This document shows positions 1-5,945 of a stretch of 5,945 bases of DNA, one piece after another. Origin of the DNA: Planctomycetota bacterium (lineage in GTDB: Bacteria > Planctomycetota > Phycisphaerae > WQYP01); NCBI GenBank assembly GCA_021795535.1, contig JAJYPG010000094.1, forward strand, positions 1 through 5,945, read 5' to 3'. Position numbers and translations under genes: made by a program. Below the pieces are notes generated by a model that worked only from the letters and a program-made list of their open reading frames with translations, had not been told where the DNA came from and did not search any database. How positions within the stretch are numbered: position 1 is the first letter of the stretch; the number at the start of each line of letters is the position of its first letter.

Positions 1-41
1 GCTCTGCATCAGAGTGATCTTTGGCAAACCTACTGGAAATC

Positions 42-55
42 CAAGTTTAAACTTG
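42..55. repeat. Perfect 14-bp palindrome
   Basis: CAAGTTTAAACTTG is its own reverse complement. It lies in the gene-poor stretch downstream of plsY and directly abuts the inverted repeat that begins at 55. It could be an operator-type binding site for a dimeric protein, or chance. Confidence 0.5.
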
Positions 56-107
56 CCGCCTGAAAAATTGGCAGACCCCTTTCAGGGTGCGTGTCACTTT
101 CGGCGGC
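55..107. repeat. Bulged inverted repeat downstream of plsY
   Basis: GCCGCC-T-GAAA at 55-65 pairs with TTTC-GGCGGC at 98-107, giving ten base pairs with one bulged base. A small internal hairpin, CCCT-TTC-AGGG, lies at 77-87. No U-run follows on either strand, so it is not a classical intrinsic terminator. It might still stabilise the 3' end of the plsY transcript. Confidence 0.35.
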
Positions 108-276
108 ATCCAATCGTCGGCGCGGTCCCCGCACGCAGTCTTGAGCCTGCTCCGTGTCCCGATCCATCGGAACGACTTTATGACCCATCAAAAGTCTCAT
201 GCGCCCCTGCGGAAACCATGGCAATCCTCTGATACCGCGTGGGATTGGGGCAGCATCGCATGAAGTGGTCGCGCGG

Positions 277-1032
277 CTACTTTTTCTTCCGCACATCTCC
301 TGTATCTGCAGGTTGGTCCCTTTTCTTTTCACCCATGCGCGGTTCGGTTCCTGCCAGCAGACGCTGAATATTGCCGCGATGTTTCACAATAACCATCAGG
401 CCAAAGACCCATGCCGTAATTATCAGCGGGGCCAATTTATGCCAGCTTTCAGTACGCATAAATGCGGGAAACACCGGCCACCAGTGGCCAAAGACCGGTA
501 CGAATATCATCAGACCAAGGGCACCGCATACGGAGGAAAGAGAAATAATTCTACGGGCTAGAAACACGCAAAGGAAAATAAATGCAGCCGCCAAAGCCGC
601 GAGTGTAAATATCGGCCAGACCCCCAGAAGCGCGCCAAACGTGGTTGCCACGCCCTTGCCGCCCTTAAAATTCAGATATACCGGAAACAGATGCCCCAGT
701 ACCGCCGCCAATGCGGTTCCCAGCGGAATCCAGATTGGGGCATTCCAGCGCAGTGCCAGCAGATCGCTGATTAAGACGGGAATAAAGCCCTTCAGGAAGT
801 CCGCCAGAAATGCGTACCAGAAGAATCGCATGCCCAGGACGCGTCCGGCATTGGTCGCGCCAATATTGCCGCTGCCATGCTTGCGTATATCCACCCCACG
901 TGAAAACCCCAGCAGCAGGCCGAACGGAATTGACCCAAGCAGATAGGCCGCCACCATGGCCGCCAGCGCCAGGCCCGCCGTTATTTTTATACCGCTCGCG
1001 GTGGTGAAGGCATTTATTGTTGTGATGATCAC
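277..1032 (-). CDS. plsY: Acyl-phosphate:glycerol-3-phosphate acyltransferase PlsY
   Basis: This integral inner-membrane enzyme transfers an acyl group from acyl-phosphate (made by PlsX) to glycerol-3-phosphate, giving lysophosphatidic acid, the first step of phospholipid synthesis. All three family motifs are visible in the 251 residues. The first covers GSIPFG (33-38) and DIRKHGSGNIGATNAGR (48-64), with its Ser and Arg. The second is the phosphate loop FKGGKGVATTFG (122-133). The third is HRGNIQRLLAGTEP (218-231), with its His, Asn and Glu. Hydrophobic segments lie near 16-42, 70-93, 103-120, 136-159, 165-183 and 200-216. The protein is longer than the usual 200 or so residues: it has about 25 residues before the first membrane segment and a charged, lysine-rich tail ending in KKK. 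The start is GTG, overlapping the TGA stop of the preceding glycosyltransferase as GTGA. A start inside the N-terminal extension is possible but would lose this coupling. No convincing terminator follows it. Confidence 0.96.
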   Translation of the reverse strand: MIITTINAFTTASGIKITAGLALAAMVAAYLLGSIPFGLLLGFSRGVDIRKHGSGNIGATNAGRVLGMRFFWYAFLADFLKGFIPVLISDLLALRWNAPIWIPLGTALAAVLGHLFPVYLNFKGGKGVATTFGALLGVWPIFTLAALAAAFIFLCVFLARRIISLSSVCGALGLMIFVPVFGHWWPVFPAFMRTESWHKLAPLIITAWVFGLMVIVKHRGNIQRLLAGTEPRMGEKKRDQPADTGDVRKKK

Positions 1033-2312
1033 GCGTTTTCATCCTCGCTTTTTTCACCCACTTCCGCGCCGCCGGCGCTGATGCAGGATTGGTAGATTTC
1101 CAGCAGTCGCTCCATATAGGCCGTCGGCTGGGAATTGGCCGCCACCGCCAGTGTTTTTGCCGTCCGCACGGCGCGGCTTGGCCACCGTGTATCAACGGAA
1201 TCAAGTCCCGCCGCCAGGCCAGCCACATCACGCGGGGAATCAACTATTCTCGCCAGTCCATGGGTAGAGAGCAACTCCCCGCAACCCAGGAATCGTGTGG
1301 AGATAACCGGAAGGCCGCAGGTAAGCGCCTCCATGGCCACAAGGCCATAACTGTCATAAAATGTCGGCAGCAGCAACGCGTCGCCGGCGCTGTAAACCTT
1401 GGTCATTTCCCGGGTCGGACCAATAAATTTTATCCGATCAGCCACCCCCAGCGCACGGCTTAAATCCAAATAGTGGCGCACCTTGCCCAATCCGACAACC
1501 ACCAGTTTCCAAGGCTGTATCGCCGCCGCAACCGCCCGAATCGCCCACGCCAGCCCTTTGCGGCGGAAATCGTGCCCGGCAAAAACCGCTATGAGGTCAT
1601 CATCTGTAAATTTGTACATACCACGAAACCATGTGCGCATCGCCACCATTTCCTCCCCGACCGGCGCGCGGAGCATCAGTGGATTTTCCAGCAGTGGCAA
1701 GTGGCTTTTGGTGACCGCGTATAGCGTGTGCAGGTCACGCTGCATCATCGGGCTTATGCAAATTATTTTCGCGGGACGGCCCGAACTCACGCCCGCCGCC
1801 AGACCGCGCTCCAGTGAAAGAAGCACACGATGTTTTCCCGACACAGAGAGCATCAATCTTTTCCAGTTTGCCCTGCCGGCTGTTTCGCGGCTGGCAATCG
1901 CCTGTTCCTCCATACGTCGGTACACGCCCGCGTGCGGATGATATAAATCGCCAGCGAAGGCCACCGTCATCGAATGGGCGATGTCCGGCTGGTGCGCGCG
2001 GCACCACTTCGCCGCAGCGCGGCCAAACTGCCGAAACCCCATGCCGGTGCTTAAACGCATCGCCTTTAACCGATGTACCCGCACACCATTAAGTTCCACC
2101 GCCGCAGGACCGCCCGCCCCGGTCGAACGTGCCGCATCATACGATGCGCCCTGCGTTGCGGCCTGATATTTATGATGGCGGCGGGCGCTATCGTGACATA
2201 AAACATGTACCTCGTGTCCTGCGGCCACAAGCTGGCCCGCCAGCCAGAACGTTAAGGCCTCCGCTCCCCCGCGGGTGGGATCAAAATGTTCAATAATCAG
2301 AGCTATTTTCAC
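1029..2312 (-). CDS. GT4-family glycosyltransferase (WaaG/RfaG-like)
   Basis: The product is a 427-residue GT-B fold retaining glycosyltransferase of family GT4, probably adding a sugar to a lipid-linked acceptor on the cytoplasmic face of the inner membrane. The N-terminal acceptor domain opens with KIALIIEHFDPTRGGAE (2-18), the typical first strand and glycine loop. IICISPMMQRDL (183-194) is the linker-side 'I..IS..M..DL' motif. The C-terminal donor domain has FAGHDFRRKGL (244-254), with Arg/Lys expected to contact the donor phosphates. It then has RIKFIGPT (293-300), and DSYGLVAMEALTCGLPVIST (320-339), which is the EX7E region with Asp in place of the first Glu. The reading frame stays open to 2441, but those residues only overlap the previous gene. 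The GTG at 2312 starts exactly at the conserved N-terminus and overlaps the preceding TGA as GTGA. Beside a WaaF-like heptosyltransferase, a role in LPS core assembly is likely. The exact sugar cannot be read from the sequence. Confidence 0.93.
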   Translation of the reverse strand: MKIALIIEHFDPTRGGAEALTFWLAGQLVAAGHEVHVLCHDSARRHHKYQAATQGASYDAARSTGAGGPAAVELNGVRVHRLKAMRLSTGMGFRQFGRAAAKWCRAHQPDIAHSMTVAFAGDLYHPHAGVYRRMEEQAIASRETAGRANWKRLMLSVSGKHRVLLSLERGLAAGVSSGRPAKIICISPMMQRDLHTLYAVTKSHLPLLENPLMLRAPVGEEMVAMRTWFRGMYKFTDDDLIAVFAGHDFRRKGLAWAIRAVAAAIQPWKLVVVGLGKVRHYLDLSRALGVADRIKFIGPTREMTKVYSAGDALLLPTFYDSYGLVAMEALTCGLPVISTRFLGCGELLSTHGLARIVDSPRDVAGLAAGLDSVDTRWPSRAVRTAKTLAVAANSQPTAYMERLLEIYQSCISAGGAEVGEKSEDENA

Positions 2313-3619
2313 GCTTGCACCATGGACCCTTCCGCCGCCGGACGCAAACGCCGCCACTGCTTCTCTATGGCGGAAAGCACCATGGGAACGCCAAGTGCGG
2401 TCATGCAGCGATGATCCGTCGGACATTTTTTGAGCTGGCACGGGCCACAGGGAACCGGTACAGACAATTGAATTTCCATTTCATAAAATGTCTCTGCCCA
2501 ACGCGGATCGGTTGGGCCAAAAAGCGTTACCAGCGGCGTATTCTGGGCCGCCGCAAAATGACGGGGACCAGTGTCGTTGCAAAGCACCAGATTGGCCTGG
2601 CGCACCAGTTCCTTCAACGCACCCAGGCTTACCCCCCGGCCATGGTTCATATCGCTTAAAGCCACCACACGCCGGTTCATGTTTCCTGTTCCATCAAGTG
2701 CGGCAAGCACCGCATCGACCAGAGGCTTTTCTGATGGCGCCGCGGCTATAAGAACCCGCGCATTAAAGGGACCTTCGGGGTTGGCCACCTGTCGGGCCAC
2801 GGCGGCAAAGCGTTCCGGCATCCAGCATTTGGCGGCACCAAAATTAGCACCCGGAAAAAGCAGCATAAAGGAATCGCCGGCACCAATCCCCAATTCCGTC
2901 AGCGCCTGCCTCGCCTGGACTAATTCCTGGGCCGTTACGCCCAACACCATACGCCTATCATCCGTGGATCCCCCCAGATAATCGGAGAGTTGTAAATAGT
3001 AATCTATGGTTGGCAGCGGCTGGAAATTATGCTGTCGCGCACGCCAGCGCGACAATATGGAAGTGGGAACCCCGATGTATCGGTGTGATTCCCCGGCGTT
3101 TTGCAGACGCCAGTTATTGGGGCCATCAGGCAGTAAAATCGCATCGGGGCCTAGCGGCTCTTTGGCCATCCGCTTGCGAACCGCCCTGCGGGCCAATTGC
3201 AGTTTAATTTCCTCTTCACTTCGCGGGATGGGGTTAATTGAATCGGTCAACAGCGGACGACGGTATTCGCGGTTGTAGCCAAGTCGGCGGGGAATGCCTG
3301 CGCGCCAGAGAATCCAACCGGAACGAAAGCTGTTGGGTAACAGAATTGCCAGATCCATTTGTCTCCGTACCAGCATTGCCGCAGTCGCGCGGGCGGCGGG
3401 CTTGCCGTTGCTGGAAAGCGGATAGACCAGCGTTTCATCCAGCAGATTCAACCCATGAAGCACCGGTAGAACCAGATCGCGACCAAGGGCGGCAATGTGC
3501 GCCTGCGGATAGATTTGCCGCAAAGAGCGTAAAAATGGAGTCGCCATGACCGCATCGCCCAGCCAGTTGGGCATGACGACTAGAATGCGATCTGCATGAA
3601 TGCGACGTTGTTCTACCAT
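2309..3619 (-). CDS. waaF: ADP-heptose:LPS heptosyltransferase II-like (GT9)
   Basis: This family GT9 enzyme should transfer heptose from ADP-heptose to the growing LPS inner core in the cytoplasm. With the ATG start it has 436 residues. Visible in order: RILVVMPNWLGDAVMATPF (11-29), whose Asp matches the proposed catalytic base; ILLPNSFRSG (92-101); the nucleotide-site motif FPGANFGAAKCW (255-266), with its Lys; CNDTGPRHFAAA (347-358); TLFGPTDPRW (365-374); and a Cys-rich CGPCQLKKCPTDHRCM (391-406) typical of heptosyltransferase II. The family usually has about 350 residues. Much of the extra length is an insert near 165-225 between the two Rossmann domains. The frame also allows a TTG start at 3661, giving 450 residues, but that start immediately follows a TGA and has no evident ribosome site. 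The ATG at 3619 also lacks a clear Shine-Dalgarno sequence. It is the first gene of a coupled trio, sharing GTGA with the next gene. Heptosyltransferase II is the best fit, though another GT9 specificity is possible. Confidence 0.92.
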   Translation of the reverse strand: MVEQRRIHADRILVVMPNWLGDAVMATPFLRSLRQIYPQAHIAALGRDLVLPVLHGLNLLDETLVYPLSSNGKPAARATAAMLVRRQMDLAILLPNSFRSGWILWRAGIPRRLGYNREYRRPLLTDSINPIPRSEEEIKLQLARRAVRKRMAKEPLGPDAILLPDGPNNWRLQNAGESHRYIGVPTSILSRWRARQHNFQPLPTIDYYLQLSDYLGGSTDDRRMVLGVTAQELVQARQALTELGIGAGDSFMLLFPGANFGAAKCWMPERFAAVARQVANPEGPFNARVLIAAAPSEKPLVDAVLAALDGTGNMNRRVVALSDMNHGRGVSLGALKELVRQANLVLCNDTGPRHFAAAQNTPLVTLFGPTDPRWAETFYEMEIQLSVPVPCGPCQLKKCPTDHRCMTALGVPMVLSAIEKQWRRLRPAAEGSMVQA

Positions 3620-3620
3620 G

Positions 3621-3734
3621 TCATCTATTTTCAAGGACGCGGACTCCAGACGCAACTCCAATCAATAAATCAGAGGAATCAAGGGGTGCGTGGCGCGGGG
3701 GTGAAACTTTTCCCGTCCAATTGTCATAAACCAT
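3621..3734 (-). CDS. Possible leader peptide upstream of waaF (37 codons, doubtful)
   Basis: An ATG at 3734 opens a frame starting MVYDNWTGKVSPPRH and ending VRVLENR, 37 residues long. Its TGA ends one base before the ATG of the heptosyltransferase gene (TGA-C-ATG). The position is what a coupled leader peptide or small upstream gene would show, and it matches the tight packing of the rest of the operon. There is no visible Shine-Dalgarno sequence and I recognise no family. A frame of this length can arise by chance. Confidence 0.18.
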   Translation of the reverse strand: MVYDNWTGKVSPPRHAPLDSSDLLIGVASGVRVLENR

Positions 3735-3857
3735 GGCAAATCAACAACTTGTGAATGAATGTTGAATCGCAATATGGAGAGAACTATGGATTAATGGGTC
3801 AAGCGATTCGATAAAATGCCTATAAATAAAGCAATAACCGCAATTTTTATGCTCCAA

Positions 3858-3884
3858 ATTATATTTGTATAGACATATCTGCAA
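3858..3884 (-). promoter_or_regulatory. Candidate promoter of the waaF-GT4-plsY operon
   Basis: On the minus strand an exact TATAAT lies at 3863-3858. Upstream is a weak TTGCAG at 3884-3879 with a 15-base spacer, shorter than the usual 16-18. It lies in the AT-rich gap between the GH31 stop and the first operon gene, facing the operon. Transcription from here would give a leader of roughly 230 bases before the ATG at 3619. The -10 box is strong and the -35 box poor. An AT-rich stretch can contain TATAAT by chance, and promoter consensus in this organism is unknown. Confidence 0.35.
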
Positions 3885-3979
3885 TTCTTGATATTCTCAA
3901 TGGTCTATGGCAATTGCTACTCATCCCGCCGCGAGGAGGTAATGGAAAAAGGGCCTTTTGTTTTTTGTTCAAAATGCGC

Positions 3980-5945
3980 TCAGTGCTTGGGCGGATGACT
4001 GGCCTGGGTAAAAATGACCCCTTGCGGCACCCGAATGCGAACCGAAAAACCCCATTCCCATTTGATCTGGTCGGTCTGCACTACAAACTGATTCCAGCCC
4101 GCATGGAGATGCACTTGAACGGTATCCGCCGGTTGAGCCTTTCCCCAATTCGGGGGCCAACTCCGTAGGACCCGCATTGGATGCACGTGAACTTTGTCCG
4201 CCGGTTGAGCCTTTCCGTGCGCACTGGGTACGTTAAAAAGTCGCTTTTGGTTGACCCACAGGGTCATCCCATTATCGTGACGCACGCTTAATTGGCAAGT
4301 AATGGGAGCTGATGCTTTAATCCAGCTTACCGCCAAAGCGCTGGCGTTATTCTCTGGATACAGTTGATGCACGTTGATCCACCGCTTCCGATTGTGCGGG
4401 GTCGCAAACCAAACGGCCTGCTGGGCCGATACCCAGGATACGGACTTTCCGGCCTTACCGTCAAACGATTTAGCCAAAATCGCGGGTGTGATCCGCGCGT
4501 TCCCCAGTTTGGGTGTCTTGCCCGTCGCAAAAGGCCCAACGATCATCCACTGATCCAGCATCTCACGACACAGGTGGATGGGACGACTTGCGGACACATC
4601 CGAGTTGATCCGCAACACTGTCTTCCCTGAAAAATTATAAAGGGGGTGTTCTTTCGCGGACAAAATCGGGAGAAACACAAAATTGGATCGTTTGTTCTTC
4701 GACAAGGTGAAATCCCGATGCACCAAGCCCGGAACATCAACAAAAAGATGTGCCTGCCTCGCGGAGGCGGGAACCAGGGCATGAAGCATCAGGCCAACTT
4801 GATATTTTTTAATGTTGTTAACGCCACCGTAGGCCTTAAAGTACCGGCGCTTGTCATGGGGCAGCAATCCAGCGCCTGCATCCCGCAATTTTCGCGTGGC
4901 GCTTAAAAACATATCAGAAAGCGCAAACTCGGCCGCCTGGGATTGAACACTCTGGTGTTGCGCAAGGCTGCGCTGAATTCCGGTAATCTCACCATCGGCA
5001 TTGGCCAGACCGGTACGCACCGTTGCCGCCGATGCGGGTCCGAATACCTGCGCCGCAATAGAACGCAGCGTCTGAAGATGAAAAAGCACGCGGCTAAGCT
5101 TGAATTTCCACCCAATCCGTTCCTGGCCCGCACCTGCCAGCGCTTTATGTACCGCAGCAATACGATTCAAGACCTTGGGCAACAGAGCCTGGACGGACTG
5201 TGACCCTGCAAATACCACCGAAATCACGGTCTGTTTACGTATGGAGCCGCTGGGAAGACGTATCTCGGTGGTCACCGTGACTGGATTATACGTATATCCG
5301 GGAATATCCGTGTTTGAGTTGGGAATTGGCACACCATTGGCCAGAACACCCGTCGGATGGGTGGTTGCAGGAAGTCGGATAATGAGCTTGCGATCCAACG
5401 GCTGACCAGAATAACTCCCGACGGTTGGTCCGATCTCAACTCGTATCCCTTTGGTCCCGAGATTTTTATATTGCAAAGATGTTAACGCATAGGCCCCGTG
5501 GAGATACGCAGGAGAAGTGCCATCATCCTCGTACAGGGTGAAGTGTCCGCTTTGGCCTGGATAGACGCACACAACCAGCGGATTGGCGGGTTTCTCGGCC
5601 ATTCGCAGGGCAAATGGTTGCATGGGCAGTGGTACACCACCACGCACGAATATTGGAATTTCGTTCGCGGATGCGAGTACCGGCCTGTCCCCGGAATGAT
5701 CAACGCTTTCGTTGGTCAGAATATTCCACCACTTTCCCGATGGAAACCACATCCTCACTGCGCCAAGCCACGCTTTTCCCACTCCGCGGCTGACCACTGG
5801 CGACACCAGAAGTGATGGGCCGAACTGATACTCCTCCGGATGCCTGTACGCCTGCGCCGCTGACGGCTGGGACAAATACAACGGTCGCATCAGGGGTAAT
5901 GAATGTTTCCAACAGTCATAGGAACAAGTATAGATATATGGGAAA
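3980..5945 (-). CDS. Glycoside hydrolase family 31, C-terminal part, with extra C-terminal domains (partial)
   Basis: This is a 3' fragment of 654 residues whose frame is open to the window edge. GH31 enzymes are retaining alpha-glucosidases, alpha-xylosidases and relatives. The fragment begins at the end of the catalytic barrel with FPYIYTCSYDCWKHSLPLMR (1-20), then EEYQFGPSLLVSP (37-49). The proximal beta domain follows, with MWFPSGKWWN (65-74) and IPIFVRGGVPLPMQP (96-110). A DUF5110-like domain carries LYEDDGTSPAYLHGAY (137-152). The catalytic nucleophile and acid/base lie upstream and cannot be checked. Beyond about 250 comes unusual material: a mainly helical stretch (250-363), a beta-rich linker, then a galactose-binding-like sandwich with DQWMIVGPF (464-472), HDNGMTLWVN (556-565), HAGWNQFVVQ (614-623) and WEWGFSVRI (629-637). 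The last domain probably binds carbohydrate or packs on the enzyme. A 24-residue duplication interrupts it at 577-600. It ends in TGA and is separated from the downstream operon by an AT-rich gap. Substrate and secretion cannot be judged without the N-terminus. Confidence 0.92.
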   Translation of the reverse strand, partial: FPYIYTCSYDCWKHSLPLMRPLYLSQPSAAQAYRHPEEYQFGPSLLVSPVVSRGVGKAWLGAVRMWFPSGKWWNILTNESVDHSGDRPVLASANEIPIFVRGGVPLPMQPFALRMAEKPANPLVVCVYPGQSGHFTLYEDDGTSPAYLHGAYALTSLQYKNLGTKGIRVEIGPTVGSYSGQPLDRKLIIRLPATTHPTGVLANGVPIPNSNTDIPGYTYNPVTVTTEIRLPSGSIRKQTVISVVFAGSQSVQALLPKVLNRIAAVHKALAGAGQERIGWKFKLSRVLFHLQTLRSIAAQVFGPASAATVRTGLANADGEITGIQRSLAQHQSVQSQAAEFALSDMFLSATRKLRDAGAGLLPHDKRRYFKAYGGVNNIKKYQVGLMLHALVPASARQAHLFVDVPGLVHRDFTLSKNKRSNFVFLPILSAKEHPLYNFSGKTVLRINSDVSASRPIHLCREMLDQWMIVGPFATGKTPKLGNARITPAILAKSFDGKAGKSVSWVSAQQAVWFATPHNRKRWINVHQLYPENNASALAVSWIKASAPITCQLSVRHDNGMTLWVNQKRLFNVPSAHGKAQPADKVHVHPMRVLRSWPPNWGKAQPADTVQVHLHAGWNQFVVQTDQIKWEWGFSVRIRVPQGVIFTQASHPPKH
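4098..4216 (-). repeat. Imperfect tandem duplication, 72-bp period, inside the GH31 gene
   Basis: Two copies lie 72 bp (24 codons) apart. Reading the minus strand, copy 1 starts at 4216 and copy 2 at 4144. The first 20 bases are identical (plus strand 4197-4216 and 4125-4144). The next 17 have four mismatches, and similarity continues to ATGCGGG with a one-base length difference. In protein, GKAQPADKVHVH is followed 24 residues later by GKAQPADTVQVH. Because of the indel, the end of copy 1 is read in another frame (PMRVLRSW instead of HAGWNQF), which looks like a decayed duplicate of the conserved GWN strand. The overall reading frame is preserved. Confidence 0.85.

Larger units (their letters stand above)
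1..276. other. Region downstream of plsY at the window edge, no gene supported
   Basis: Open frames exist on both strands here, but none has recognisable motifs, a ribosome site or a convincing composition. A minus-strand frame after a TGA runs off the edge (about 1-81, reading ...GGKFKLGFPVGLPKITLMQS) and cannot be judged. The stretch contains a perfect palindrome and a bulged inverted repeat, listed separately. No terminator with a T-run is visible after plsY, so the operon may continue beyond the window. Confidence 0.5.
3620..3979. other. AT-rich intergenic region between GH31 and the operon
   Basis: This gap separates the GH31 stop from the waaF start. Roughly 3740-3920 is clearly richer in A and T than the genes around it. 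It contains the candidate minus-strand promoter, the possible 37-codon leader frame, a second 21-codon frame (3662-3727) ending directly at the alternative TTG start, and a perfect GCAATTGC palindrome at 3910-3917. Just past the GH31 stop a weak A-rich/T-rich hairpin (AAAAG, GGC, CTTTT on the plus strand, about 3948-3960) could be a feeble terminator. I see no tRNA, riboswitch or mobile element here. Confidence 0.6.

Noticed and set aside
30..332. Minus-strand 100-codon frame overlapping the plsY 3' end.
   Set aside because: It overlaps the clear plsY coding sequence in another frame, has no recognisable motif and no ribosome site.
371..946. Long plus-strand frame opposite plsY (191 codons).
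   Set aside because: It is antisense to a gene with all PlsY motifs and is rich in Pro, Arg and Ala as expected for a shadow frame.
2313..2441. N-terminal extension of the GT4 gene to an upstream ATG.
   Set aside because: The 43 added residues lie wholly inside the heptosyltransferase gene and precede the conserved N-terminal strand. The GTG at 2312 fits the family and the overlap.
3620..3661. TTG start giving a 450-residue heptosyltransferase.
   Set aside because: TTG is the rarest of the common starts, has no ribosome site here, and adds 14 residues before the point where the family begins. It cannot be fully excluded.
3946..3967. Possible intrinsic terminator just after the GH31 stop.
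   Set aside because: The stem is only five pairs, four of them A-T, so it is too weak to claim as a terminator. I mention it only in the intergenic entry.
3934..3999. Plus-strand AGGAGGT followed by ATG and an 18-codon frame with three cysteines (MEKGPFVFCSKCAQCLGG).
   Set aside because: The Shine-Dalgarno match is only about two bases from the ATG, too close to work well. The frame also runs into the end of the GH31 gene on the other strand and is too short to judge.

Overview
The window carries four protein-coding genes, all on the minus strand, so the biology reads from right to left. Every gene is more GC-rich than the one real gap between them. The organism is most likely a Gram-negative bacterium that makes lipopolysaccharide, because a heptosyltransferase II-type enzyme sits next to a second sugar transferase. 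The large GH31 glycosidase, with an appended beta-sandwich opening on a 'WMIVGPF' motif, resembles secreted or envelope enzymes of the Planctomycetes/Verrucomicrobia group. That placement is an inference, not a demonstration.

Right-hand block (about 3980-5945): the C-terminal 654 residues of a glycoside hydrolase family 31 enzyme. Its start and both catalytic carboxylates lie beyond the window edge. After the end of the barrel and the usual beta domains, it has about 400 extra residues: a helical stretch and then a galactose-binding-like sandwich. A 24-residue tandem duplication is inserted in that sandwich.

Gap (about 3620-3979): an AT-rich intergenic region. It contains a perfect TATAAT -10 box on the minus strand (a candidate promoter for the left-hand operon), a long leader, and a doubtful 37-codon reading frame that ends one base before the next gene.

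Left-hand block (277-3619): three genes packed as one apparent operon, in the order heptosyltransferase (GT9, WaaF-like), GT4 glycosyltransferase, then plsY (acyl-phosphate:glycerol-3-phosphate acyltransferase). Both junctions are the same 4-base GTGA overlap, where the GTG start of one gene overlaps the TGA stop of the gene before it, so translation is probably coupled. Two enzymes that fit the LPS core and one that starts phospholipid synthesis would thus be co-expressed, linking the two leaflets of the outer membrane.

Left edge (1-276): no gene supported. It holds a perfect 14-bp palindrome and a bulged inverted repeat of unknown role.

I did not find convincing evidence of a new defence, mobile or RNA-based system. 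The best leads are the extended GH31 with its fresh-looking internal duplication, and the LPS core-phospholipid coupling.
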